Made by a program: the position numbers and the translations under genes. This document shows positions 18,785 through 28,514 of a stretch of DNA of 64,000 nt, piece by piece. Position 1 is the stretch's first letter; every line of letters starts with the position of its first letter. The notes beneath the pieces were generated by a model that had not been told where the DNA came from, did no database searches, and saw only the letters and a program-made list of their open reading frames with translations. The stretch comes from Roseivirga sp. (GTDB taxonomy: Bacteria > Bacteroidota > Bacteroidia > Cytophagales > Cyclobacteriaceae). The DNA is taken from positions 80,747 through 144,746 of the forward strand of contig JAAWWF010000083.1 in assembly GCA_021404565.1 (NCBI GenBank). The letters are read 5' to 3'.

Positions 18785-19444
18785 ATGATTCATCTATTAC
18801 CCGGCAACAGAGCCAACATTGACTCTCTTTCCGTTCCCGACTTTGACTGGGAACAGACCAGGGATGAAAAAGATGTAAAGCAGTGGGTCAACCCTGAACA
18901 AACAATCGCGCTGTCAACCAATTTCTTTAAGGGCAAACCTGATATTCCCACTACAGAAGATATCAATGCTCTGCGCGCCTACTATCGTGGCCAAATCATC
19001 GGGCAAAAAGGCGGACTTATTCAGACCGATCTGACAGAGATCAAGGGGCATACAATCATCAAGACAATTTTTAAGTTCCCTCAATCACCCTCCGGTACGA
19101 CCTACCTCAGTTCACTGACTATACCCTTTGCCAAATATAGCTTTGTGGTCAAAATACAGGCAATGGAAGCCGGTCATACAGGTGTTCGGGACAACATGAT
19201 CGCCAACAAACTGCTAAGGCAAGGTAAAATCTCTACAGATGAAGCTGGCAATTTCAAAGGCTGGTCTTCGGACCCTTACCTCAAAGGCTTTAAGGAAGGC
19301 AATCTCATGAATCTGTCTGAAAATCAGACCTACGACAATCAGTTTCGCATGCATCCGCTCAGTTTATCCAGAAATATGCTGGCCAAAATTGAGGATGAAA
19401 TAGCATTTTCAGACAGTCTCAAAAAACTGAAACCTTTCGGCTGA
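18785..19444 (+). CDS. hypothetical protein
   Basis: This 219-aa protein has no signal peptide, membrane helix or lipobox, so it is probably cytoplasmic. I do not recognise a family. It is a mixed alpha/beta sequence with a beta-rich middle (GGLIQTDLTEIKGHTIIKTI at about 78-97, then SGTTYLSSLTIPFAKYSFVV at about 105-125), and a charged helical C-terminus. Sequences with a WVNPEQTIALS-like opening followed by a beta-sheet sometimes belong to bacterial proteins related to immunity or stress functions, but nothing here proves a role. Genes on both sides run in the same direction but have separate spacing (138 nt to the next gene). Confidence 0.7.
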   Translation: MIHLLPGNRANIDSLSVPDFDWEQTRDEKDVKQWVNPEQTIALSTNFFKGKPDIPTTEDINALRAYYRGQIIGQKGGLIQTDLTEIKGHTIIKTIFKFPQSPSGTTYLSSLTIPFAKYSFVVKIQAMEAGHTGVRDNMIANKLLRQGKISTDEAGNFKGWSSDPYLKGFKEGNLMNLSENQTYDNQFRMHPLSLSRNMLAKIEDEIAFSDSLKKLKPFG

Positions 19445-19581
19445 CAGCCGGCCACTGGTCTGGAGCCGGGAATGGTTTTGGAACTGGACTCTGTGCTCTC
19501 AAGCCTGTTTTTCTAACTTTCAGCAACCCGGAGTCTTCGTTTACGTAAATCCACTAATTTTTTAACCTCTGTTAACCTGCT

Positions 19582-20358
19582 ATGATTCAGAAAGAATTTG
19601 CCATCCAGGCCACGCACATCCTTGAAAAGGAGCCCGAGGTGATCGGCTTTGCCGTGGGTGGCTCCTGGCTTACTAACGAACTGGATGAGTTTTCTGACCT
19701 CGACCTGATCCTGGTTACCAGTGAGAGGATATCCGGCAATAAGGATAAAATGCTCACCTATGCCCAAAAACTCGGCACTCTGCTTAATGGATTTACCGGA
19801 GAGCATGTAGGCGAACCCAGGGTTTTGATATGCCTGTATGACAAGCCACTGCTGCATGTTGACATCAAATTTCTCACCCTTGACGAGCTCACAGGGCGTG
19901 TAGAAACGCCTCACATATTACTGGATAAAAACGATCAGTTAAAACAGGCCTTTGAGAATTCCAAAGCACATTTCCCCTACCCAGACTACCAATGGATTGA
20001 AGATCGTTTTTGGATTTGGGTTCATTATGTGTTGCTAAAAATTGGTCGTGGAGAATATATGGAAGCTGTCGATTTTTTTGGCTTTATGAGAATGACGGTT
20101 TTCGGCCCCTTGCTTCATATCAAAAATGGCAACCAACCCCGGGGTGTAAGAAAAGTCGAAACCGAGCTGACAACTGTCGATTTTGAAGGCCTCAAATCAA
20201 CAATCCCCGAATATTCAAGGGAATCAACCCTGGAAGCCTTAGAAAATGCTATCAGGCTTTATAAAAACCTCAGGTCCGCCCTTTTTACCGAAGAAGTGAC
20301 CTTAAGGAGTAGTACAGAACAAAGAGTGATGGATTATTTTACCGAAATAGCAGGATGA
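19582..20358 (+). CDS. nucleotidyltransferase-domain protein
   Basis: The 258-aa protein carries a polymerase-beta-type nucleotidyltransferase signature: GGSWLTNELDEFSDLDLILV at about residues 27-46, that is GGS followed by the DxD metal-binding pair. A third acidic residue could come from HVDIKF (about residue 95). The C-terminal half is helical. Relatives include aminoglycoside adenylyltransferase-like and MNT-type proteins, and the substrate (antibiotic, nucleotide or protein) cannot be deduced. It overlaps the next gene by 4 nt (ATGA), so the two proteins are made from one message and may act together. Confidence 0.8.
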   Translation: MIQKEFAIQATHILEKEPEVIGFAVGGSWLTNELDEFSDLDLILVTSERISGNKDKMLTYAQKLGTLLNGFTGEHVGEPRVLICLYDKPLLHVDIKFLTLDELTGRVETPHILLDKNDQLKQAFENSKAHFPYPDYQWIEDRFWIWVHYVLLKIGRGEYMEAVDFFGFMRMTVFGPLLHIKNGNQPRGVRKVETELTTVDFEGLKSTIPEYSRESTLEALENAIRLYKNLRSALFTEEVTLRSSTEQRVMDYFTEIAG

Positions 20359-21035
20359 ACAAAGTACGCATGAAACACCTCAACATCAGAGAGCGGCTTG
20401 CTGAAGTACTGGAGCAACATGACATTTCCTTTGAGCAGAGTGAAGAAGGATTGTGGGTAAAGGGTTTAGTAACCTTTGAAATCATGGCCTATGTGACCTA
20501 CCGTGAGCTCAATGATAACATCGCCAGCCGGCTTGATGTAGTAATAAGAGTGGGAGAAGGTGAAATGGTCGAAAGCTTTGGTGATGTCGCCACAAATCTT
20601 GAAGAAGCGATTGCCAGGAACATGGAGAATTTTCTCATGAATACCTTTCACGTTTTGATTAAGGCTTTCTATGACGAATCGGATGAGTATGTCGAAGCCG
20701 AAACCTGGAATATCAACGGAACAGACTGGAGCGTCTGTATTGGCAATATTACCCACAAAAATCAATCAGAGGAATCGGACCTTATTCCTGAAGGATTCTT
20801 TGAAACCGTAGAGTCGGTTATCAAAGAAGCTACACTTGACGAAGACCTACATTGGTTTCGCAGCTTTTATTGCCAGCAAAACCATCAGGAGTTAAGTTCG
20901 GAGTTTATGAAGGACAATGAGTTATACGACACGGGAGTTCAGGCCCTTAGCAACCTACCCTGGAAATCTACCGGGGGTTTCTATACACTCCGTCAGTTCA
21001 CCCTGCTCAAGCGCTTATCACAGCATAAAATATGA
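20355..21035 (+). CDS. hypothetical protein translationally coupled to the nucleotidyltransferase
   Basis: The 226-aa product has no signal or membrane segment. I do not recognise the family firmly. It has a beta-rich N-terminal half (VKGLVTFEIMAYVTYRELND) and a central WSVCIGNITHKNQ motif (about residue 125). A helical C-terminus follows. The ATG at 20355 lies inside the stop of the upstream gene; a second ATG nine codons or fewer downstream (20370) is an alternative. Coupling suggests a shared function with the nucleotidyltransferase, but no toxin-antitoxin signature is visible. Confidence 0.7.
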   Translation: MNKVRMKHLNIRERLAEVLEQHDISFEQSEEGLWVKGLVTFEIMAYVTYRELNDNIASRLDVVIRVGEGEMVESFGDVATNLEEAIARNMENFLMNTFHVLIKAFYDESDEYVEAETWNINGTDWSVCIGNITHKNQSEESDLIPEGFFETVESVIKEATLDEDLHWFRSFYCQQNHQELSSEFMKDNELYDTGVQALSNLPWKSTGGFYTLRQFTLLKRLSQHKI

Positions 21036-21210
21036 GTATTTGGAGCCATGATGGTTTCCCGCCTGAAACAACTTCGAACCATCCGGTGCTGAAATCGAGA
21101 CCAAAACCGCTGTATTCCGTAGATAAGATTAGTCAGTTGGTCGAAAGGTCAGCAAGCCATTAAGCATGTTGTCATTGGCAGTAGCTCAATTTTTTCACTA
21201 ATTTCTCTGT

Positions 21211-21960
21211 ATGAAAAAGCTTTTATTACTGCTTTTCCTTCCCATAACCTTACACACAGTTGAGGCCCAAAGCTCTCCCCTAAAGGCACAGGAAGCACTT
21301 AAGAAGCTGGGCAACAAAATAGATCGGAGCAACCGGGACAAACGGAATCCAGACTATTCTAAGAGTTTTGAGAAGACCCCGCTCGTTTTCAGGGACTGGT
21401 ATTATGGTAAGCTCCTTTTCAGCGACAATACCGCTATGGATTCCATTAGGTTTAATTTTGATGTAGATGTCAATTCCGTGGTTGTACAGTTTGGTATGGA
21501 TATCTCCGCGGTCAGCCTAAAACCCGATGTGGTCGAAAGTTTTCTACTCTACGACCAGGGTCATGAACGCCAGTTCATCAGAAAAATCAAAGCAGACTTT
21601 AAAGACATAAAGTATCACATGCCCTTCTTTGAGGTTGTACTTGGTGAAGATGGGGGTGATAAACTGACCATTCTTAAGCAATACCAGAAAACTCAGGTTT
21701 CAGAAGACAATCAGGGCAGCTATAAGCCGGTTGGTTTTAAGGCAGACGGAACGCAAATCGTCTATAATTTTCGGGTTACTTATTTCAGCAAAAGGGCTGA
21801 GGATTCTACATACCAAAAGTTTGGGCTAAGCAAAAAGAAAATACTGGGTTTGTTCGATAAAGCTAAAGGCAAAGAAGTGCTGGGTTATGTTCGAAGCAAT
21901 GGGCTCAAATGGAGTGATGAACCCGCGATGATGCAGGTCATTGAAAAATTCTTCGAGTAG
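21211..21960 (+). CDS. secreted protein of unknown family, paralogue A of the SusCD-flanking pair
   Basis: The 249-aa protein has a signal peptide (cleavage after VEAQ). It is about half identical by eye to the 245-aa product of 27060-27797, sharing FRDWYYGKLLF, the DISAVSLK segment, FKDIKYHMPFFEV, a KFGLSKKKILGLF motif and the C-terminal LKWSDE. No known catalytic motif is seen. The body resembles a beta-rich periplasmic protein with a basic C-terminal helix. It precedes the SusC gene by 433 bp, in the same direction. Its promoter region shares a TTTTTTCACTAATTT-like block with that of the paralogue, suggesting similar regulation. Function is unknown. Confidence 0.78.
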   Translation: MKKLLLLLFLPITLHTVEAQSSPLKAQEALKKLGNKIDRSNRDKRNPDYSKSFEKTPLVFRDWYYGKLLFSDNTAMDSIRFNFDVDVNSVVVQFGMDISAVSLKPDVVESFLLYDQGHERQFIRKIKADFKDIKYHMPFFEVVLGEDGGDKLTILKQYQKTQVSEDNQGSYKPVGFKADGTQIVYNFRVTYFSKRAEDSTYQKFGLSKKKILGLFDKAKGKEVLGYVRSNGLKWSDEPAMMQVIEKFFE

Positions 21961-22393
21961 CGTTGTTTGGCATTAAATACCAGTAAGTGCTATAGTACTT
22001 CTGTCCTATAATCTATATCTCCACCAACTCCCCCAAAGCCAGATATCGAAACGCTTCATGTATCTATTCACCCCGCCACCGGTATTATATTCCACTATCT
22101 TATCCGATTTCGCAAGTCTCACCAATTGAACAAATTCGAATAAAACTTCTTTACGGAAACAACTATCCGCTTTAAATGCAAAAAAATGTTAATTGTCAGT
22201 AAGGTTACATGACAGGCATAGTTGTCAAAATTGTGGCGATCGAAAAGGCCTTTAACTAAACAGTCTATTCTGTAGCCTTCACGATTACTTTTTAATAGCA
22301 TACTAAGTTGAATTTTTGTGATTTTTTTTTGAGCACAAATTCTCCTTTTGAAAACCGAACTATCAATTTTTTTTAAACTATAAACTACACGTT
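21961..22393. other. intergenic region upstream of susC-like gene
   Basis: Holds no convincing gene. It is AT-rich towards the right, with T-runs at 22322-22330 and 22368-22375, as is usual for the leader of an outer-membrane porin gene. A 60-codon frame on the minus strand (22119-22301) is unsupported. I could not fix promoter elements. Confidence 0.5.
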
Positions 22394-25300
22394 ATGAAGA
22401 GAATTCTATTGACATCCTTGATGTCATTGCTTGTATGTATGTACGTACAAGCCCAAGACCGGACCGTTACTGGTAAGGTAACCGATGAAACCGGTGCCCC
22501 CCTGCCTCAGGTAACAGTTCTGTTAAAGAACACCACGACCGGTACTCCTACCGATGCTGACGGAAACTACCGACTGTCAGTGCCTGAGGATGGAGGAGTT
22601 TTATTATTCAGATTTCTGGGATATACCACGCAGGAGATCGAGATAGGCTCGAAAACTGTAATCAATGTTCAGTTGGCTCCTGAAGCCTTAGATGCCGGAG
22701 AGGTTGTAGTAACAGCCGTAGGTATCAAGGCCAACAAAGCCGCACTGGGTTATTCTATCCAGAATGTTAACCCTGACGATTTGGTTAGTGCAAAAGAAAC
22801 CAACCTTGTGAATGCTCTCAGTTCTAAGGTAGCTGGTGTAAGTGTTGTAAGTTCATCTGGTTCTCCCGGTGCATCTGCTAACATCAGAATTCGGGGTAAT
22901 ACCTCTATTAACGGAAGTAATCAACCTCTTTTTGTGTTGGATGGTGTGCCAATTGACAACAGTTCTTCCGGAAATGGTACAGCGGGTGTAGATAACTCTA
23001 ACAGAGCTATTGACATCAACCCAAATGACATTGCCTCTATGACCGTACTGAAAGGTCCTGCGGCAACAGCCCTTTACGGTATTCGTGCAGCGAACGGAGC
23101 AGTTATTATCACTACCAAAGAAGGTGAATCAGGTGCTCCACGTGTGAAATACAGCACTTCTGCCACTATGGATGAAATCAACAAATTTCCGGACCTGCAA
23201 AATGAGTGGTCACAAGGAAGACCAGTGGGCGGTGTAGCCACCTGGAGAGGTCCTGAGACCTTTGATGGTTTTAGTTGGGGACCTGCCATCAGCAGTCTCG
23301 AGTATGACGGAGATTCAGAATATCTCTTCGATAGCCGTGGTAGACTGGTACCAAGAGGAACCGGCAACGGAGTTCCTGCTCAGGCCTTCGATCAGACTGA
23401 TTTTTTCCGTAAAGGTTATACCCTAGACAACAATGTATCTATTGACGGTGGAACCGAACAATTGAGATATTTCTTCTCTGCTGGTCACCTGTTCCAACAG
23501 GGTGTGGTACCCAATGCCGATTTCAGCAGAACTACTGTTAGAATGAACCTGAATATGAACCTTACAGATAAGCTTACCATGGGTGCTTCAGGTTCTTATA
23601 TCAACTCAGGAGGTAGCAGAATCCAGAGAGGTTCTAACCTTTCAGGTGTAATGCTGGGACTCTTGAGAAACTCGCCAACCTTTGATATGGGTAACGGAAA
23701 AATTGGTCAGGCAGCTGCCGATGATCGTTCTTCTTACCTCTTGGCAGACGGTTCTCAGCGTTCTTACAGAGCTGGTATTTACGATAACCCTTATTGGACG
23801 GTAAACAAAAACCCATTCAATGATGACGTAAATCGTATCATCGGTAATCTGAACCTGAACTACAAGTTGAATGACTGGATAAACATCATGTACAAAGTCG
23901 GTATGGATAAATTTACTGACGAAAGACTTTTTGCCCAGGATATCAACAGATCATACAATGGAGCTACCAGAGATTTAGGAAGTGTAAATCAGCAGACGCG
24001 TACTTCTTCAAATGTCAATCACGATATCATCGTTACTGCCAGAAAATCTATCAATGAGGATTTGAAAGTAAACGGTACTTTCGGTTTTAACTACTGGAAA
24101 CGAGTTTTCACCACCAAAGCAGCAGGAGGTACTACATTAGCCGCTCCTGACTTTTACAACATTGCAAACGCAACAGATGTTGTTGCCTCTGAAAACATCA
24201 GTGAAAGAAGACTCTCAGGACTTTATGCAAACCTGAATTTCGAGTACAAAAACCAGTTCTTCCTTAACTATTCAGGTAGAAATGACTGGTCTTCTACCCT
24301 GCCAAAAGCAAACAACTCATTCTTCTATCAGGCAATAAGTGGAGCCTGGACTGTGACTGAGGCTTTGGATATAGATCAAGGTGTAGTTTCTTACGCTAAA
24401 CTGCGTGCCTCATGGGGTCAGGTGGGTAATGATGCCCCTCTGTTTGCTACTACCAGTTACTTTAACTCTGCCGGTAATACCGGTGATGGTTTCATTGGCG
24501 GTACTGGATTCCCTGCTTTTGGTCTGAATGCATTTGAGCGTTCTACTCAGCTGGGTAACGATCAATTGAAGCCTGAGACTACCACAACGCTCGAGTTTGG
24601 TGTGGACATGGACTTGTTTGATGGAAAAGTTGGTCTGGACGTAACTTACTACGATGCTGAGACTACAGATCAGATCATCTCTGTACAGGTACCTGCTTCT
24701 ACTGGTTTTACCAACCTGGTTCAAAATGCTGGTTTAATCAGTAACAAAGGTTGGGAGATCGAAGCGGACTGGAACGTTATGGACAAGGGAGATTTCACCT
24801 GGGACATGGCTGCCAACTTCACTAAATCTGAGTCAATTGTTGAAGAGCTGGCTGAAGGCGTGGAAACCATTATTCTTTCTGGTTTTACTTCTACTTCTTC
24901 CAGAGTTGTAGCAGGCGAGCCTTATGGATCAATTTATGGTTCAGGCTTCCAGAAAGATGCTAATGGAAATACTATTATTGATGCTAACGGATATCCATTA
25001 CAGGATCCTGTGATCAGAGTAGTAGGTAATCCTACTCCAGACTGGACAGCAGGTATCAGAAACACCTGGTCTTACAAAAACTTCACTTTAACTGCTCTGG
25101 TTGATATCAGACAAGGTGGTGACGTATGGTGTGGAACCTGTGGTATCATCAACTACTTCGGTACTTCTAAGCTATCAGGAGACCTGAGAGATCAAACTGT
25201 TGTTTTTGACGGTGTATTGGCTGATGGTTCACGTAATACTCAAGCTGTACCGTATGCAGATCCTGCAGGCGGACTTGGTTCTAACTTCTGGGTACGCTAC

Positions 25301-25579
25301 GGTTTTGGCGGACTGAGTGAGCAAAATGTTCATGATGGAAGCTGGGTTAGACTAAGAGAGGTGACTGTTTCTTACAACCTGCCTCAATCAGTACTTTCAG
25401 CACTGAAATTCAATGATGTTAAGATTTCTGCCAGTGGACGAAACCTCTGGTTGAATACGGATTATCCTGGTGTTGACCCGGAAACCAACTTGACAGGAGC
25501 CTCAAACGGTTTTGGCCTTGATTACTTCAACATGCCAAACACCAGAAGCTATAATATCAGCTTAAGCGTCACTTTTTAA
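22394..25579 (+). CDS. SusC/RagA-family TonB-dependent outer-membrane transporter
   Basis: The 1061-aa protein has a signal peptide (cleavage after YVQAQ) and a carboxypeptidase-like regulatory domain at about 22-105 (TGKVTDETGAPLPQVTVLLK). A plug domain follows (about 115-240, with VRIRG-like IRIRGNTSINGSNQPLFVLD), then a long beta barrel ending in Phe (SLSVTF), as required for barrel assembly. It works with the SusD lipoprotein encoded 12 nt downstream to import oligosaccharides or peptides using TonB energy. No glycoside hydrolase, peptidase or anti-sigma regulator gene lies beside it, so the substrate is not indicated. Length is normal for the family. Confidence 0.95.
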   Translation: MKRILLTSLMSLLVCMYVQAQDRTVTGKVTDETGAPLPQVTVLLKNTTTGTPTDADGNYRLSVPEDGGVLLFRFLGYTTQEIEIGSKTVINVQLAPEALDAGEVVVTAVGIKANKAALGYSIQNVNPDDLVSAKETNLVNALSSKVAGVSVVSSSGSPGASANIRIRGNTSINGSNQPLFVLDGVPIDNSSSGNGTAGVDNSNRAIDINPNDIASMTVLKGPAATALYGIRAANGAVIITTKEGESGAPRVKYSTSATMDEINKFPDLQNEWSQGRPVGGVATWRGPETFDGFSWGPAISSLEYDGDSEYLFDSRGRLVPRGTGNGVPAQAFDQTDFFRKGYTLDNNVSIDGGTEQLRYFFSAGHLFQQGVVPNADFSRTTVRMNLNMNLTDKLTMGASGSYINSGGSRIQRGSNLSGVMLGLLRNSPTFDMGNGKIGQAAADDRSSYLLADGSQRSYRAGIYDNPYWTVNKNPFNDDVNRIIGNLNLNYKLNDWINIMYKVGMDKFTDERLFAQDINRSYNGATRDLGSVNQQTRTSSNVNHDIIVTARKSINEDLKVNGTFGFNYWKRVFTTKAAGGTTLAAPDFYNIANATDVVASENISERRLSGLYANLNFEYKNQFFLNYSGRNDWSSTLPKANNSFFYQAISGAWTVTEALDIDQGVVSYAKLRASWGQVGNDAPLFATTSYFNSAGNTGDGFIGGTGFPAFGLNAFERSTQLGNDQLKPETTTTLEFGVDMDLFDGKVGLDVTYYDAETTDQIISVQVPASTGFTNLVQNAGLISNKGWEIEADWNVMDKGDFTWDMAANFTKSESIVEELAEGVETIILSGFTSTSSRVVAGEPYGSIYGSGFQKDANGNTIIDANGYPLQDPVIRVVGNPTPDWTAGIRNTWSYKNFTLTALVDIRQGGDVWCGTCGIINYFGTSKLSGDLRDQTVVFDGVLADGSRNTQAVPYADPAGGLGSNFWVRYGFGGLSEQNVHDGSWVRLREVTVSYNLPQSVLSALKFNDVKISASGRNLWLNTDYPGVDPETNLTGASNGFGLDYFNMPNTRSYNISLSVTF

Positions 25580-25591
25580 TCAGAAAAAGAA

Positions 25592-26998
25592 ATGAAATCA
25601 TATAAAAAACTATTCCTTTCCGTTTTAGCACTCACATTCATTATGTCATCGTGCGATCTTGAAGAATCAAATGTAGACCCTTCAAGACCCCTGAGTGTAA
25701 ACCTGAATTTGATCCTGCCGTCTACCCTTGGTCAGACTGCTTATAATCAAATGGCTCTGCCTGCCAGACAACCTGGTATCGTAATGCAATACTTAACAGG
25801 TATTGATGCGCAACAGGTGGCCTATTCCGAAAACTATCTCTTTACTGAAAATACCTTCAACAACTATTGGAACTTCGGTATCTATGGTGGAGTGTTGAAG
25901 GATGGACGTGATTTGATCGCGTTGGGTACTGAGGCCGAGCAGCCTTACTATGTAGGCATTGGCAAAATTCTGATGGCCGAAGCTTTCGGCAGACTGACTG
26001 CTTCTTTCGGAGATGTACCATTTTCAGATGCTCTTCTGGGCACTGAGTCGTTGAAGCCTGCTTTTGATACACAAGAGCAAGTGTACGATGGTGTTCAAAG
26101 GTTGCTGGATGAAGCCATTACAGAGCTGTCAAAAGCTGCTGTAGCAGGTGGACCTGCGGGTGATGACCTGATCTTTTCAGGAGATGCCGGTCTTTGGATT
26201 CAAACTGCTCATGCGCTAAAAGCCAGATTTCTGATGCACCTGACGAAAAGAAGAAGTGTTTATGGCACTGTTCTTTCAGAACTCGGTCAGGCATTCACTA
26301 CTGCCATCGATGAACCACGTTTCCAGTGGGAATCAGCCATTACTTCGGCTAATCCTTTTGCTAAATTTGGTATCGGTCGCCCTAACACCCTGGCTATCAA
26401 CCCTGGCTTCGGTCAGGCAATGACTACCAGATTGGACCCCAGAGCTTCAAAGTATTTTGAACTGGATGGTACTCAGTACAACTTCCATAATTCGAACAAT
26501 ACGGAGCTGATCTGGGCTCAAAATGCATCTTTGATCCCATTAATCTCACTGGTAGAGTTAAAGCTCTACGAAGCAGAGGCCAAATTGATGACAGGTGATG
26601 CTGCAGGTGCCCAAACAGCGCTTACAGAAGCAGTAGATGCCAGTATGGCTCAAATTGGTGTGAGTGATGCGGCAGCCATTGCTGCTTACAAAACTGCCTA
26701 TGCTGATCTTGCCGCTGGTGCAACGGATCAGGACAAGCTGAACATCATCATAACAGAAGCATATTATGCACTGTATGGTCACCAAATGCACACTGCCTGG
26801 ACCAACTTCAGAAGAACTGGTTTTCCTGCTATGACTCCGGCAGCTAATGGGGCAGGTGGTCTGGATCCATCGGGAGCCATTCCGGTTAGATGGTTGTACC
26901 CCAGTGGTGAACAACAAACTAACGCAGTGAATGTAGATGCTGCTATTGCGAATCAGGGAGGAGCACTTCTTGACGACAATACTTGGGCATTTAGATAA
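25592..26998 (+). CDS. SusD/RagB-family outer-membrane lipoprotein (SusD-like_2 type)
   Basis: The 468-aa protein has a lipoprotein signal with lipobox SSC (Cys21) followed by DLEES, an acidic export signal for surface exposure. The sequence matches the shorter SusD-like subfamily: NLILPSTLGQTAYNQM near the N-terminus, alpha-helical TPR-like segments in the middle (QEQVYDGVQRLLDEAITELS), and a C-terminal YYALYGHQMHTAWTNFRRTGFP block. It caps the SusC barrel and binds the substrate. The 12-nt spacing and a terminator directly after the stop define the pair as one operon. Confidence 0.93.
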   Translation: MKSYKKLFLSVLALTFIMSSCDLEESNVDPSRPLSVNLNLILPSTLGQTAYNQMALPARQPGIVMQYLTGIDAQQVAYSENYLFTENTFNNYWNFGIYGGVLKDGRDLIALGTEAEQPYYVGIGKILMAEAFGRLTASFGDVPFSDALLGTESLKPAFDTQEQVYDGVQRLLDEAITELSKAAVAGGPAGDDLIFSGDAGLWIQTAHALKARFLMHLTKRRSVYGTVLSELGQAFTTAIDEPRFQWESAITSANPFAKFGIGRPNTLAINPGFGQAMTTRLDPRASKYFELDGTQYNFHNSNNTELIWAQNASLIPLISLVELKLYEAEAKLMTGDAAGAQTALTEAVDASMAQIGVSDAAAIAAYKTAYADLAAGATDQDKLNIIITEAYYALYGHQMHTAWTNFRRTGFPAMTPAANGAGGLDPSGAIPVRWLYPSGEQQTNAVNVDAAIANQGGALLDDNTWAFR

Positions 26999-27016
26999 GT
27001 CAACTATTTAAAGAAG

Positions 27017-27045
27017 GGAGTCGCTGTTAGTGACTCCTTTTTTTT
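27017..27045 (+). terminator. intrinsic terminator after the susCD operon
   Basis: GGAGTCGC (27017-27024) pairs with GTGACTCC (27030-27037), one G-U pair included, followed by eight Ts. It separates susCD from the paralogue gene starting at 27060. Confidence 0.9.
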
Positions 27046-27059
27046 ACTAATTTTTATTT

Positions 27060-27797
27060 ATGAAAAAGTCGCTCTTTCTGTTATTCCTCATTTCGTTGAC
27101 CTCACCAGCATTGCTGGCACAAACACCATTGATGTACGAACAGGAAGCCCTGAAACGGCTGAGTGACAAAATATACCATTCTAGCGTGGACAGTAAAACC
27201 TCTGACTATCCCCGGGATTTTAAAAAAAACCCACTCGCTTTTAAAGACTGGTACTACGGTAAAATCAATTTCAGAGATAATACAGAAATGGATTCGATGC
27301 GGTTTAACTACGACTTCAATGTAAATGCCATTGTTGTACAGTTTAATCTCGATATTTCAGCCGTAAGCCTTAAGCAAGACCTTGTACAAAGCTTTACGCT
27401 CTACGACAATGTCGTTGAACGGAAGTTTATCAGAAAAACCAAGGGAGACTTCAAGGACATCAAATACAATATGCCCTTTTTTGAAGTATTAATGGGTGAT
27501 GACTCAAAAGACACCCCCACCGTCCTTAAACAATACCAAAAAGAGCTGTTTTCTGCCGAGGGTCAGGTGAACTATGGCGGAGAAGTAGCAGAAGATCAGT
27601 ATGACTTTCATGCCGGCTACTTTATAAGAACGAAAGGAGAAACCAGCTACCGAAAGTTTGGACTAAGCAAAAAGAAAATTCTGGGACTCTTTGAAAAGGC
27701 CAAAAGCAAAGAAGTACTCGCTCACGTTCGAAGCAACAATCTAAAATGGAGTGATGAATTCGAGATGATAAAGGTCATCAGAAAATACCTTCAGTAA
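27060..27797 (+). CDS. secreted protein of unknown family, paralogue B of the SusCD-flanking pair
   Basis: The 245-aa protein has a signal peptide (cleavage after LLAQ). It is a clear paralogue of the 21211-21960 product and shares FKDWYYGKINF, the DISAVSLK segment, FKDIKYNMPFFEV, a KFGLSKKKILGLF motif and the C-terminal LKWSDE. The pair brackets SusC and SusD. It starts only 15 nt after the end of the T-run of the susCD terminator, so either it has its own promoter overlapping that terminator or it depends on read-through. It converges on the Crp gene. Function is unknown. Confidence 0.78.
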   Translation: MKKSLFLLFLISLTSPALLAQTPLMYEQEALKRLSDKIYHSSVDSKTSDYPRDFKKNPLAFKDWYYGKINFRDNTEMDSMRFNYDFNVNAIVVQFNLDISAVSLKQDLVQSFTLYDNVVERKFIRKTKGDFKDIKYNMPFFEVLMGDDSKDTPTVLKQYQKELFSAEGQVNYGGEVAEDQYDFHAGYFIRTKGETSYRKFGLSKKKILGLFEKAKSKEVLAHVRSNNLKWSDEFEMIKVIRKYLQ

Positions 27798-27823
27798 TGA
27801 ATAGAGTAAAAACGAATAAGAGG

Positions 27824-28453
27824 TCACATTACCTCTACCCTGTTCCTGAACAATTCCACTTTCTCTTCCCTCTCTAGTTTTTTCAATAAACGCGAGACCA
27901 CGACCCTTGATGTGTTCAGCTCCTGGGCGATTTGTTCATGCGTTTTATGGATCACATAAGAGCCCGAACTTTGCTTTTTATCCAGCAGGTACCTCATCAG
28001 GCGCTCGTCCATATTCATAAAGGCAATGCTGTCCACTGTTTGCATTAGCTCATCAAAGCGCTGCTGATAGGAGTCAATCACGAATTTTCGAAAGGAGCGA
28101 TATTTACCCATCCACTCGTCTACCAGGTTCATGGGTACCATCCACAGCACGGTATCTGTTTCTGCCACCGCCTTAAACTGGCTTATCTGAGTCCCAAGGC
28201 AACAGCTGATTGACATAGCACAGGCATCTCCTCCCTCCAGGTAGTACAGAAATATCTCGTTGCCCTCAGCATCTTCCCGCATAATACGCAGTGTGCCTTC
28301 TATCACCAGCGGTAAAGCCATTGCCCTCATACCCGGACTGATCAGAGGCACATCCTCGCCTACCCTCATCAACCTTCCGGTTTGTTCCAATTCGGCTATT
28401 AATTCAGGTTCTAAACCCAGTCCGGCCAAAGTAACTCCTAACTGATCTGTCAT
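27824..28453 (-). CDS. Crp/Fnr-family transcriptional regulator with clustered cysteines
   Basis: This is a 209-aa regulator. The N-terminal cyclic-nucleotide-like domain (about 10-115) lacks the arginine signature of cAMP binders that I would look for. It carries the stretch GGDACAMSISCCLGTQIS (about residues 74-91) with three cysteines. The C-terminal winged helix includes THEQIAQELNTSRVVVSRLL (about 169-188). It lies 61 nt downstream of a sulfide:quinone oxidoreductase gene in the same direction. Control of that gene in response to sulfide or redox state is a reasonable inference, supported by a Crp-type site upstream of it. The ligand is unknown. Confidence 0.88.
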   Translation of the reverse strand: MTDQLGVTLAGLGLEPELIAELEQTGRLMRVGEDVPLISPGMRAMALPLVIEGTLRIMREDAEGNEIFLYYLEGGDACAMSISCCLGTQISQFKAVAETDTVLWMVPMNLVDEWMGKYRSFRKFVIDSYQQRFDELMQTVDSIAFMNMDERLMRYLLDKKQSSGSYVIHKTHEQIAQELNTSRVVVSRLLKKLEREEKVELFRNRVEVM

Positions 28454-28514
28454 CTCTTGGTAATCGTCTGATTATAGAAGGAAATATAATGGTTCAGGGT
28501 TCCCGGCAATGCCG

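Noticed and set aside
22119-22301. 60-codon minus-strand frame upstream of susC
   Set aside because: AT-rich leader sequence; low coding likeness and no neighbour support.
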